From Deltaproteobacteria bacterium (GTDB lineage Bacteria; Desulfobacterota; Desulfobacteria; Desulfobacterales; C00003060), in the NCBI GenBank assembly GCA_019309815.1, contig JAFDFO010000126.1, positions 1 through 9,036 of the forward strand: a DNA stretch of 9,036 bases, read 5' to 3'. A program made the position numbers and the translations under genes. Below, piece by piece: positions 1 through 4,673 of the stretch (position 1 is the first letter of the stretch; each line of letters begins with the position of its first letter). The notes under the pieces are model-generated. The model searched no databases, had not been told where the DNA came from, and saw nothing but the letters and a program-made list of their open reading frames with translations.

Positions 1-1
1 G

Positions 2-133
2 CTGCACAAACTTTATGAGGATATTGAAGGGCAGATTGCCGACTGGCATCTATCAGACGCCGACAAACTCTTGTATGAAATAGAAGATATCTTTGATGAG
101 GTAGAATCCGAACTTAGGAGGATCCCCAGCTAA
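2..133 (+). CDS. Hypothetical acidic helical protein, C-terminal fragment
   Basis: This is the 3' end of a gene that enters from the left edge. The 43 visible residues (beginning LHKLYEDIEG, ending ELRRIPS, then TAA) are open in this frame from the first complete codon. The composition is rich in Asp, Glu, Leu and Ile with heptad-like spacing, so it is probably an amphipathic helical C-terminus of a soluble protein. No catalytic or binding motif is visible and I do not recognise a family. It converges on the minus-strand gene that ends at 205, with about 70 bp between them and no obvious terminator hairpin. Confidence 0.55.
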   Translation: MHKLYEDIEGQIADWHLSDADKLLYEIEDIFDEVESELRRIPS

Positions 134-204
134 AGCTTCACAAAGTCTGTTCATGGAAGGGTCGTGACAACTCGCAAGAAGTGTTTGTTGTTATAATTTC
201 CGTA

Positions 205-499
205 TCAACTATGCTTTGGCTTCTTCTTTGAGGTGAGGGCTTCTATCTCCTGACGGATAAGCTTCTTTTTTGACCAGCGCTCAATCTTCCCAATCAGGCC
301 ATATTCGTGGGCTTGGTCTATTTTTTCTTCCTGCACCTTGAGACCTGGCCATGGCTGCCTGGAGGCAAGACTTGGCATGAGGGCATTTCATGCATTCGGG
401 CGGGCTCATTCGTAATCCCTCCTCGGCAACGGGAAAGACCTTCTCAAGCTGACCAAAACAATCCAGGGGGTCTGTCGGATCGCTAACCATTCTTCTCAC
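205..499 (-). pseudogene. Small Cys-rich protein gene, broken by a frameshift near 343-349
   Basis: Reading leftward from GTG at 499 (or ATG at 490), the first frame gives a short protein with a C-x2-C-x5-C cluster (PPECMKCPHAKSCLQAAM), probably a metal-binding or Fe-S-like knuckle. After this Met (350-352) the frame drifts into low-complexity residues and stops at 281. If reading switches frame at 342, it continues LKVQEEKIDQAHEYGLIGKI, then ERWSKKKLIRQEIEALTSKK, ending at TGA 205-207. That is a well-formed basic amphipathic helix of 45 residues. The seven bases between the two parts (343-349) mean either one extra base or two missing bases. The repaired protein is about 96 aa. Function is unknown: the cluster-plus-helix layout could be a small DNA-binding or redox protein, but nothing proves this. 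A sequencing indel is possible. The SD is weak (GAGAAG just before ATG 490). Confidence 0.6.
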
Positions 500-623
500 A
501 CACTTTAGATCGGTTCTAATGTTCGTTTCTCTGCGGCCTGAAATTCAAGTTCATGCGTATCACACAGACAGGAAAAAGAAAAGGCATTGGGCGAGCCTAT
601 AAGCTAAATCAAAAACACATTTA

Positions 624-650
624 AGGCTTGGTAGTCCAGTCGGCAAGCCT
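624..650 (-). terminator. Possible hairpin (AGGCTTG / CAAGCCT)
   Basis: There is a perfect 7-bp stem, AGGCTTG at 624-630 with CAAGCCT at 644-650, and a 13-nt loop. Read on the minus strand it is followed by TTAAATGTGTTTTTG, a loose T-rich tail. A minus-strand terminator is possible but the tail is interrupted. No gene on that strand clearly needs it. Confidence 0.25.
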
Positions 651-658
651 CAAAAAAC

Positions 659-762
659 GGGAGTAATGGAGTGATGGAGTAATGGAGTACTGGAAAAGAA
701 CGAAAGAACAACTGCTTTTTTCATAACCAACACTCCAATACTCCAGTACTCCAACACTCCGG
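659..762. repeat. Imperfect inverted repeat built of 8-bp GGAGTnnT units
   Basis: The left arm (about 659-693) consists of GGAGT followed by AAT, GAT, AAT and ACT, giving a strict 8-bp period. The right arm (about 727-762) is the reverse-complementary type, units of ACTCCAAT/ACTCCAGT form. The two arms can fold across a 33-nt centre. Each arm is itself a short tandem array, so several pairing registers are possible. From memory, similar sequences are scattered through genomes of Desulfobacterota and often produce spurious ORFs reading SIGVL/HHSITP-like peptides; the minus-strand ORF here does exactly that. Confidence 0.7.
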
Positions 763-954
763 AATTAGTCTGCCTTCTCGGCTTTGAAGCCTGATTGGGA
801 TTCTTGAGATGACTTGTAGTGTCGGGCTTGTCACTCCCAAGCTCCTTGACAGTCACCCTCCTTTTTTGGTAGTTTTCTTGAGCACCGCAGACAACTGATA
901 CCTTGCAAAAAGCCCATTGATGCTTACCATATTTGTCATGAGGAGGTGAGCATC

Positions 955-1029
955 ATGAAAATGTTTATGCTGCCCAGAGTAGCCCACTGTTCTGAAGGTT
1001 GCCCAAGGCAGCCCTGGGCACGGCGATAA
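955..1029 (+). CDS. 24-aa ORF behind a perfect Shine-Dalgarno
   Basis: An ATG at 955 follows AGGAGGTGA (941-949), a full match to the 16S anti-SD, at suitable spacing. It opens a 24-codon frame beginning MKMFMLPRVAHCSEG with two Cys, closed by TAA 1027-1029. I recognise no family. The SD is the strongest in the window, which argues that translation begins here. The 3' half overlaps a possible hairpin (TGCCCA 1000-1005 with TGGGCA 1015-1020). It could be a real micropeptide, a leader peptide for the gene at 1177, or the surviving head of a decayed gene; reading on in another frame gives RLPKAALGTAIKLLVHPNQR, which looks more protein-like than the in-frame tail. Confidence 0.3.
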   Translation: MKMFMLPRVAHCSEGCPRQPWARR

Positions 1030-1073
1030 AACTGCTCGTTCACCCCAACCAAAGGTTCCTATGAGCTAAATAC

Positions 1074-1110
1074 CAGAACCCCACTTCTCATGACGGGAGG
1101 CGGGGTTCTG
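1074..1110 (+). promoter_or_regulatory. 9-bp perfect inverted repeat upstream of the 118-aa gene
   Basis: CAGAACCCC (1074-1082) pairs with GGGGTTCTG (1102-1110) around a 19-nt loop. The GC-rich stem is stable on paper but has no T-run after it (TGCTTAACAT follows), so a rho-independent terminator is unlikely on the + strand. It sits 66 bp before the ATG at 1177 and may be a leader structure or operator-like site. No known riboswitch consensus is recognisable. Confidence 0.35.
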
Positions 1111-1176
1111 TGCTTAACATAGCATAGGCATACTTCTTACCGTTTTCATTACCGGCTTCAGGAAAGGAAATCCGCC

Positions 1177-1533
1177 ATGAAGAAACTTGTTGTGCTGATC
1201 ATTCTCGGGGCAGCCGGCCTTGTTGCCTACAACTACTTCACAACCGGAGATATTTCGCTGATTCCAGCCACGTCCCAGTCGCCCGAGGAACAGGAACTGA
1301 GGACGTTGGAGAAGGCGTTCCAACAGGCTAAGAACCAGTACCTTCAGGGCAGCCGAGGTGCTTCACTCGTGGGCATTGATACGCCGGCGGATGTTGTTGG
1401 CGCCATGCGGGAGATCAGACGGGTGGAGAGAGAAGTAATCGCCCTGAAAAAACGTATGACATCAGGAAGTGCCAAGGTGAAGGCTGAGAAGTTGCTCATC
1501 GAAATAAAAGCATTTGCGAGGACATACGGATAG
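1177..1533 (+). CDS. Membrane-anchored small helical protein, unknown function
   Basis: The 118-aa product starts at ATG 1177 behind AGGAAAGGA with good spacing. Residues 1-20 (MKKLVVLIILGAAGLVAYNY) form a Lys-led signal anchor or uncleaved signal peptide, so the rest should face the periplasm. Residues about 36-65 (SPEEQELRTLEKAFQQAKNQ and onward) and 80-115 are charged amphipathic helices likely to form a helical hairpin or coiled coil, with a Gly/Ser-rich link between. No catalytic residues or named domain can be seen. It stands alone: the next gene is 227 bp downstream with its own promoter. The signal anchor, SD and clean codon pattern support a real gene. Confidence 0.75.
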   Translation: MKKLVVLIILGAAGLVAYNYFTTGDISLIPATSQSPEEQELRTLEKAFQQAKNQYLQGSRGASLVGIDTPADVVGAMREIRRVEREVIALKKRMTSGSAKVKAEKLLIEIKAFARTYG

Positions 1534-1544
1534 GATCGGGGCAG

Positions 1545-1558
1545 TCCGACCTGTCGGA
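1545..1558 (+). terminator. Short hairpin after the 118-aa gene
   Basis: TCCGAC (1545-1550) and GTCGGA (1553-1558) can form a compact stem 11 bp after the stop codon. It is followed by ATTAAGGG rather than a T-run, so it is at best a weak or factor-dependent terminator. Confidence 0.25.
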
Positions 1559-1646
1559 ATTAAGGGTAGGGGCCCTCATCATCCGTTGATCATGCAACTC
1601 ACCGCAATCACGGTCAAAACGTTCTCATAGGGCAACAAGAAAATGC

Positions 1647-1675
1647 TTGATTTTGAGCTGTTTATGCATTATAAA
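1647..1675 (+). promoter_or_regulatory. Sigma70-like promoter for the 38-aa membrane protein
   Basis: TTGATT at 1647-1652 and TATAAA at 1670-1675 are separated by exactly 17 bp. Each box differs from consensus by one or two bases. Transcription would start near 1682, giving a leader of about 79 nt before the ATG at 1761. Promoter and downstream gene agree in strand. Confidence 0.6.
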
Positions 1676-1677
1676 CC

Positions 1678-1730
1678 CCCATGGTCCCACATGGGTGGAC
1701 TCCTATTCCCACCGGGGGCCTACCAATAGG
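1678..1730 (+). promoter_or_regulatory. Hairpin-rich 5' leader of the 38-aa gene
   Basis: Two inverted repeats follow the promoter: CCCATG (1678-1683) with CATGGG (1690-1695) around a 6-nt loop, and CCTATT (1702-1707) with AATAGG (1725-1730) enclosing a C/G-rich core. Together they fill most of the predicted untranslated leader. They could protect the 5' end or regulate translation. I do not recognise a known riboswitch or thermometer class. Confidence 0.35.
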
Positions 1731-1760
1731 CCTGATATAGAGAAAGGAGGTCATCAAACA

Positions 1761-1877
1761 ATGGCAGAACAAGAATCTCAAGAAATGACTTGGCTGGAGT
1801 GGCTTTCCATCTTTATCGTCATTAGCGTTGTCGGTACCATCTTTCTGGTGGTTTTTCTGACAATTATGCTTGGATAA
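1761..1877 (+). CDS. 38-aa single-pass membrane peptide
   Basis: The frame is open further upstream, but the start is set at ATG 1761 by a strong SD (AAAGGAGGT, 1743-1751) and by the predicted transcription start near 1682. The product begins MAEQESQEMTWLEWLS, an acidic polar head of about 15 residues, then one hydrophobic helix of about 22 residues (IFIVISVVGTIFLVVFLTIM) and ends LG. There is no signal peptidase site, so it should sit in the inner membrane as a single span, with the acidic head probably outside by the positive-inside rule, although no positive residues fix the topology. Proteins of this size often modulate a larger membrane complex or transporter; which one is not visible here. 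Its own promoter and strong SD suggest it is well expressed. Confidence 0.6.
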   Translation: MAEQESQEMTWLEWLSIFIVISVVGTIFLVVFLTIMLG

Positions 1878-2205
1878 GTACGTGTAGTCCGGACGTTGCC
1901 CTTTGCAGCGTTGTCATCTGAACCGCTCCATTGGGCAGAGGAGGCTTTACTCGCCTTCAGGGAGCAAGGCCTTTACAACTTGGATGACCTCCCAACCTTT
2001 GTCGTTCTCTCCACAAACACTTGAACATCCTGAAACATAGACGAGCCGGATGGGGCAATCCGGATAGTCTGAGGTGTTTGCCGGATTGTGACAATTTGCA
2101 GCTGCGGCACCCCCTTAATTCTCGCTTGGAGATGTCTGTCGGTTCTGGAAATAGTCTTCACGAGAGTTTTGTCTTCAGAGGAATGCCTCAGAGTGAGACC
2201 AAAAA
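1878..2205. other. Intergenic stretch holding a decayed minus-strand frame
   Basis: There is no intact gene in this 328-bp stretch. The best coding signal is the minus-strand remnant at 1947-2114, listed separately. The short + and - ORFs with start codons here (about 62 codons each) lack SD sites and look like shadows. No clear promoter for the phosphoesterase gene at 2206 could be found. Confidence 0.5.
1947..2114 (-). pseudogene. Coding remnant: Cys-containing C-terminal fragment without a start
   Basis: On the minus strand the frame ending at TAA 1947-1949 is open for 55 codons back to a stop at 2115-2117. It reads ANCHNPANTSDYPDCPIRLV, then YVSGCSSVCGENDKGWEVIQ and ends VVKALLPEGE. Four Cys, the balanced composition and the amphipathic Trp/Val/Leu end look like the C-terminus of a real small protein, better than the competing ORF in another frame. 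There is no ATG, GTG or TTG in this frame, and a GGGGG run lies right at its upstream edge, so an indel may have cut it from its start. I do not recognise the family. It may also be chance. Confidence 0.35.
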
Positions 2206-2422
2206 ATGAAAAAGGCGCCTGATACGGACACGGGGCCTTTTTGGATTGCCATAGGCGACCTTCACGGCGATGTGTCTCGGATAGGAGATGTCCCAGGTAT
2301 CTCTCAGGCCCAGGGGGTTCTTGTTTCAGGTGATATAACAGACCACGGAAGCCGGGCCCTGGCCGAAACGCTTCTGGGCCGGATCGAGCATTTCAACCCG
2401 AACATCCTGGCGGTGATTGGAA

Positions 2423-2546
2423 ACATGGACACGCGAGAAGTGGAAGAAGTGCTTGAGGAAAAAGGATATAACGCACATGCCAGGACATGGACACGCGAGA
2501 AGTGGAAGAAGTGCTTGAGGAAAAAGGATATAACGCACATGCCAGG
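2423..2546 (+). repeat. Perfect 62-bp tandem duplication inside the phosphoesterase
   Basis: Bases 2423-2484 and 2485-2546 are identical and directly adjacent, starting ACATGGACACGCGAGAAG and ending CACATGCCAGG. The unit length is not a multiple of three. It covers the codons for GNMD through the following helix (MDTREVEEVLEEKGYNAHA). Identity of the copies implies a very recent event or an assembly artefact. Confidence 0.95.
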
Positions 2547-2777
2547 GCCGCTGACCTCGGTTTTGGTGTCGGCCTCATCGGGGTCGGTTATTCTACACCG
2601 ACGCCATTTGGGACCCCTTCCGAGGTAAGCGACGCTCAGCTCCATTCATGGCTCGAGCAGGCCATACAACAGGCCAGGGACTTCGAATATCGTATTCTCA
2701 TGGCACACAACCCGCCGTTCGATACACAGACCGACCGTGTGAGTTTTGGCCAGCCTGTTGGCAGCATGGCGGTGCGG

Positions 2778-2819
2778 CAGTTCATTGAGAAGTATCAGCA
2801 GTTCATTGAGAAGTATCAA
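2778..2819 (+). repeat. 21-bp in-frame tandem duplication (QFIEKYQ twice)
   Basis: CAGTTCATTGAGAAGTATCA plus G (2778-2798) is followed at once by the same 21 bases ending in A (2799-2819), with one difference. The protein gains seven residues, QFIEKYQ, just before the PDVCVTGHIHE metal site. The frame is kept. Confidence 0.95.
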
Positions 2820-2978
2820 CCTGACGTGTGCGTCACCGGCCATATTCACGAATCGAGGGCGGTTGACTGGGTAGGGAAGACGCAGATTATTAATCCCGGG
2901 CTATTTGGAGCCGGCGGATATGTCATTGTCCGCCTTGCAGGCGGTGCGCTGGAGGCAGAGCTCCGCCATATGTTGTGA

Positions 2979-2995
2979 TCCCATTTTTCATGGGA
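2979..2995 (+). terminator. Hairpin after the phosphoesterase stop
   Basis: TCCCAT (2979-2984) and ATGGGA (2990-2995) form a perfect 6-bp stem around TTTTC immediately after the stop codon. No T-run follows, so termination would be weak or factor-assisted. Confidence 0.3.
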
Positions 2996-3007
2996 AGCGC
3001 TTCTGTG

Positions 3008-3036
3008 TTGACGCGGCGCCTTCGATCAGATATACA
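3008..3036 (+). promoter_or_regulatory. Sigma70-like promoter for the PA2779-family gene
   Basis: TTGACG (3008-3013) and TATACA (3031-3036) are 17 bp apart, each one base from consensus. The start site would be near 3043, about 29 nt before the ATC at 3072, a normal short leader carrying the AGGAGGTG site. Confidence 0.6.
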
Positions 3037-3071
3037 CATTAACTCTGAATTTCGTTTTTAGGAGGTGCACC

Positions 3072-3470
3072 ATCAAAACAGTACGAAAACAGGGTAGGCT
3101 TGTGAGTGTGTGTTTGGCAGTAGTCATGTTGTTGATAGTGGTACCTTATCAGCCTGTTCTGGCTGGCATGATCGGGACGGAAACAGTCCTGGAGGCAGCC
3201 CGTGGTGACGAGGCCCGGGACTGTGTGAGAAGCTTTCTCGCCCGCGGGGATGTACAGACCGTTCTCATGGCCCAGGGTATTGACCCGCTGGAAGCCAAAG
3301 CACGGGTCGACAGCCTGTCCGATGCCGAAGTGGTGCGTCTTGCCGAGCAAATCGAGCAGCTTCCTGCCGGCGCTAACGGCGGCGTCGACGTCGTGACGAT
3401 TGTCATAGTCGCCGCTTTTATCGTTTGCATCACGCTGTTCATTATCGGCCTTATTGAAATGTTGTGGTAG
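3072..3470 (+). CDS. PA2779-family protein (signal peptide, C-terminal TM), apparent ATC start
   Basis: The protein has an N-terminal secretion signal, a MIGTE motif directly after the cleavage region, a short helical domain (LEAARGDEARDCVRSFLARG; VDSLSDAEVVRLAEQIEQLP) and a C-terminal hydrophobic span (about residues 105-130, VDVVTIVIVAAFIVCITLFI). This architecture matches the PA2779 family (DUF6627), envelope proteins of unknown role; the PA2778-type peptidase seen beside it elsewhere is absent here. Start: GTG 3102 gives 122 aa but a signal peptide without positive charge and far from the SD. An in-frame ATC at 3072 sits six bases after AGGAGG (3060-3065) and adds KTVRKQGRLVS, supplying four basic residues as the expected n-region (132 aa total). 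I favour ATC, either as a rare non-AUG start or a mutated or miscalled ATG. The likely cleavage is after VLA (residue 31). Confidence 0.75.
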   Translation: MKTVRKQGRLVSVCLAVVMLLIVVPYQPVLAGMIGTETVLEAARGDEARDCVRSFLARGDVQTVLMAQGIDPLEAKARVDSLSDAEVVRLAEQIEQLPAGANGGVDVVTIVIVAAFIVCITLFIIGLIEMLW

Positions 3471-3479
3471 CCGACAATA

Positions 3480-3502
3480 TTCCTTTTTTCTAAATAAAGG
3501 AA
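3480..3502 (+). terminator. A/T-rich hairpin after the PA2779-family gene
   Basis: TTCCTTT (3480-3486) pairs with AAAGGAA (3496-3502) across a 9-nt loop, ten bases after the stop. It lacks a following T-run. It may act with the GC-rich hairpin just downstream. Confidence 0.3.
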
Positions 3503-3516
3503 CACCCACCACGAAA

Positions 3517-3544
3517 GACCGGTCCGGCATGCGCCAGACCGGTC
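3517..3544 (+). terminator. GC-rich hairpin of two GACCGGTC palindromes
   Basis: GACCGGTC occurs at 3517-3524 and 3537-3544. Each copy is self-palindromic, and the pair can also form an 8-bp stem with a 12-nt loop. It is followed by GTTCTCTTG, a modest T-rich tail, so a rho-independent terminator for the PA2779-family gene is the simplest reading. Paired palindromes could instead be an operator ahead of the phosphate transporter. Confidence 0.45.
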
Positions 3545-3677
3545 GTTCTCTTGCATCATCTCTCCGTGCACTGCTCGCATTTCCCTTCATAGGATTTTGG
3601 CCTGCACTTTGACAGAGCCTATGATATATGTGGGGTCGTCAGAACTGTATATTTCCCGTTTCTTCTCCTGAAAGGTT

Positions 3678-4628
3678 TTGTCCGTGTGGAGACTTGCTGG
3701 TGGTGTCCTGGTTGGCTGGGGGCTGGGGAGTAACGACTCAGCTAACATCTTCGGTACGGGAGTGGCCGCAAACGCCATAAGATACAGGACGGCCACCGTT
3801 CTGATCGCCGTTTTCGTTGTGGTTGGGGCGCTTGTTGAAGGCCACAAGGCCATGGATACTGTCGGCGAAATGTCGAGGCTGTCACACACGGCAGCCTTCA
3901 TCGCAGCTCTCGCGGCAGGTCTGACTGTGTCGATATTTTCGTATCTCGCACTTCCCGTCTCAACCTCGCAAGCCATCATAGGAGCAGTGCTGGGTATCGG
4001 CCTGATCTCTGGAATTCCGGACTTTACGCTTTTGTACAAGGTCGTGATATGCTGGATTCTTACCCCTGTCGCTGCAATCATCTTCAGCTTTATTCTGTAT
4101 CCACTTCTTGCGCGAATCCTCCAAAAGGTCTTTATGGGTCTGAAACTACGGAATGCGTTTCTGAGGTGGGGTTTGGTCTTTGCAGGTTGCTACGGCGCAT
4201 ACTCACTGGGTGCCAATAATGTGGCGAATGTCACGGGGGTCTATGTCGGATCAGGTCTCCTGTCCCCATTCGAGGCGGCGCTTCTCGGAAGCCTGGGCAT
4301 TGCGTTTGGGGTCCTGACCTACAGCAGGAAGGTTATGAACACCGTGGGGAAGAAGATTATCCCGTTAGATGAGTTCTCGGCTTTTATCTCAACCCTCTCT
4401 GCGGCTATTACGCTCCATTTATTCACGCAGGTGGGTGTTCCTGTATCCACTTCCCAGGCAGTCGTGGGAGGAGTGACCGGTGTGGGTCTCGTGAAGGGGC
4501 TGAGAACTGTGAGGAAAAGGACGCTCATCCAAGTTGCTGCGGGCTGGGTTTTCACACCCCTGTTATGTGGAGTCATTGCATACTTTATGATGAAGATTTA
4601 TCTAATTTTTTCCGGTGCCGGAGCGTAA
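3678..4628 (+). CDS. pit: PiT-family inorganic phosphate transporter
   Basis: This 316-aa inner-membrane protein belongs to PF01384 (PHO4/PiT), cation-coupled uptake of inorganic phosphate or a metal-phosphate complex. The family's internal duplication is plain: GSNDSANIFG (17-26) is matched by GANNVANVTG (178-187), and PVSTSQA occurs at 93-99 and 255-261. About nine or ten hydrophobic spans are separated by a short basic central loop (LARILQKVFMGLKLRN). The length fits the compact bacterial and archaeal form. An in-frame TGA at 3669-3671 limits the start to TTG 3678 or GTG 3684; both lie behind GAAAGG (3670-3675), closer to GTG for good spacing. No Pho box was recognised upstream. It is followed 45 bp later by a DUF47 protein, the usual partner. 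Confidence 0.92.
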   Translation: MSVWRLAGGVLVGWGLGSNDSANIFGTGVAANAIRYRTATVLIAVFVVVGALVEGHKAMDTVGEMSRLSHTAAFIAALAAGLTVSIFSYLALPVSTSQAIIGAVLGIGLISGIPDFTLLYKVVICWILTPVAAIIFSFILYPLLARILQKVFMGLKLRNAFLRWGLVFAGCYGAYSLGANNVANVTGVYVGSGLLSPFEAALLGSLGIAFGVLTYSRKVMNTVGKKIIPLDEFSAFISTLSAAITLHLFTQVGVPVSTSQAVVGGVTGVGLVKGLRTVRKRTLIQVAAGWVFTPLLCGVIAYFMMKIYLIFSGAGA

Positions 4629-4673
4629 ATAAATGAAGTACTTTCAAGAAAACACCGGCAAGGAGGGAGAGCT

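Larger units (their letters stand above)
500..954. other. Gene-free stretch with hairpins and a dispersed-type repeat
   Basis: I see no credible gene in this 455-bp stretch. It holds a 7-bp stem (624-630 with 644-650) and the long period-8 inverted repeat at 659-762, both listed separately. A consensus -35-like TTGACA lies at 846-851 but has only a poor -10 (TAGTTT at 870-875, 18-bp spacing), so I do not call it a promoter. The longest minus-strand open frame crosses the repeat and reads the low-complexity peptide typical of such repeats. Confidence 0.6.
2206..2978 (+). pseudogene. Calcineurin-like metallophosphoesterase, frame broken by a 62-bp tandem duplication
   Basis: Together the two frames encode a metallophosphoesterase (PF00149/PF12850 superfamily, YfcE/MPP-like), a dinuclear metal hydrolase of phosphomonoesters or phosphodiesters. 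The first frame from ATG 2206 carries GDLHGD (residues 17-22), SGDITDHGS (41-49) and GNMD (72-75). The second frame carries AHNPP and TGHIHES, the histidine ligands, ending NPGLFGAGGY and a short tail. A perfect 62-bp direct duplication (2423-2484, 2485-2546) shifts the frame, so frame 1 runs out of register and stops at 2628. Removing one copy restores one uninterrupted 236-aa protein with all metal motifs in order (H147, H192, H194). Copy 2 also creates an ATG at 2487 that could start a 163-aa C-terminal fragment. The substrate is unknown. SD before 2206 is weak. A second 21-bp in-frame duplication lies at 2778-2819. Confidence 0.85.

Noticed and set aside
624..762. CRISPR-like or tRNA-like element
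   Set aside because: The repeated units are 8 bp without unique spacers, and the AGGCTTG stem has no cloverleaf or CCA end.
650..856. Minus-strand 68-codon ORF
   Set aside because: It reads through the period-8 repeat, giving the low-complexity SIGVL/HHSITP peptide; no SD and no protein-like domain.
1000..1110. Riboswitch (cyclic-di-GMP or similar)
   Set aside because: I compared the stems with the conserved cores I know and found no match; only generic inverted repeats remain.
2021..2209. 62-codon + strand ORF ending just inside the phosphoesterase gene
   Set aside because: No SD, no plausible fold, and it overlaps the better minus-strand remnant.
2304..2645. Minus-strand ORFs opposite the phosphoesterase
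   Set aside because: They are antisense shadows whose repeated peptides come from the 62-bp duplication.
3039..3590. 183-codon and 143-codon minus-strand ORFs
   Set aside because: They lie opposite the PA2779-family gene, which has a promoter, an SD and recognisable family features; the antisense peptides show none.
3609..3653. TTGACA at 3609-3614 as a promoter for the phosphate transporter
   Set aside because: TATGAT/TATATG are far too close and TATATT (3648-3653) too far; at 17-bp spacing the -10 would be GGGGTC.
3587..4081. 164-codon minus-strand ORF
   Set aside because: It is antisense to the PiT transporter and is Ala/Thr/Pro-rich as expected from a reversed membrane-protein gene.
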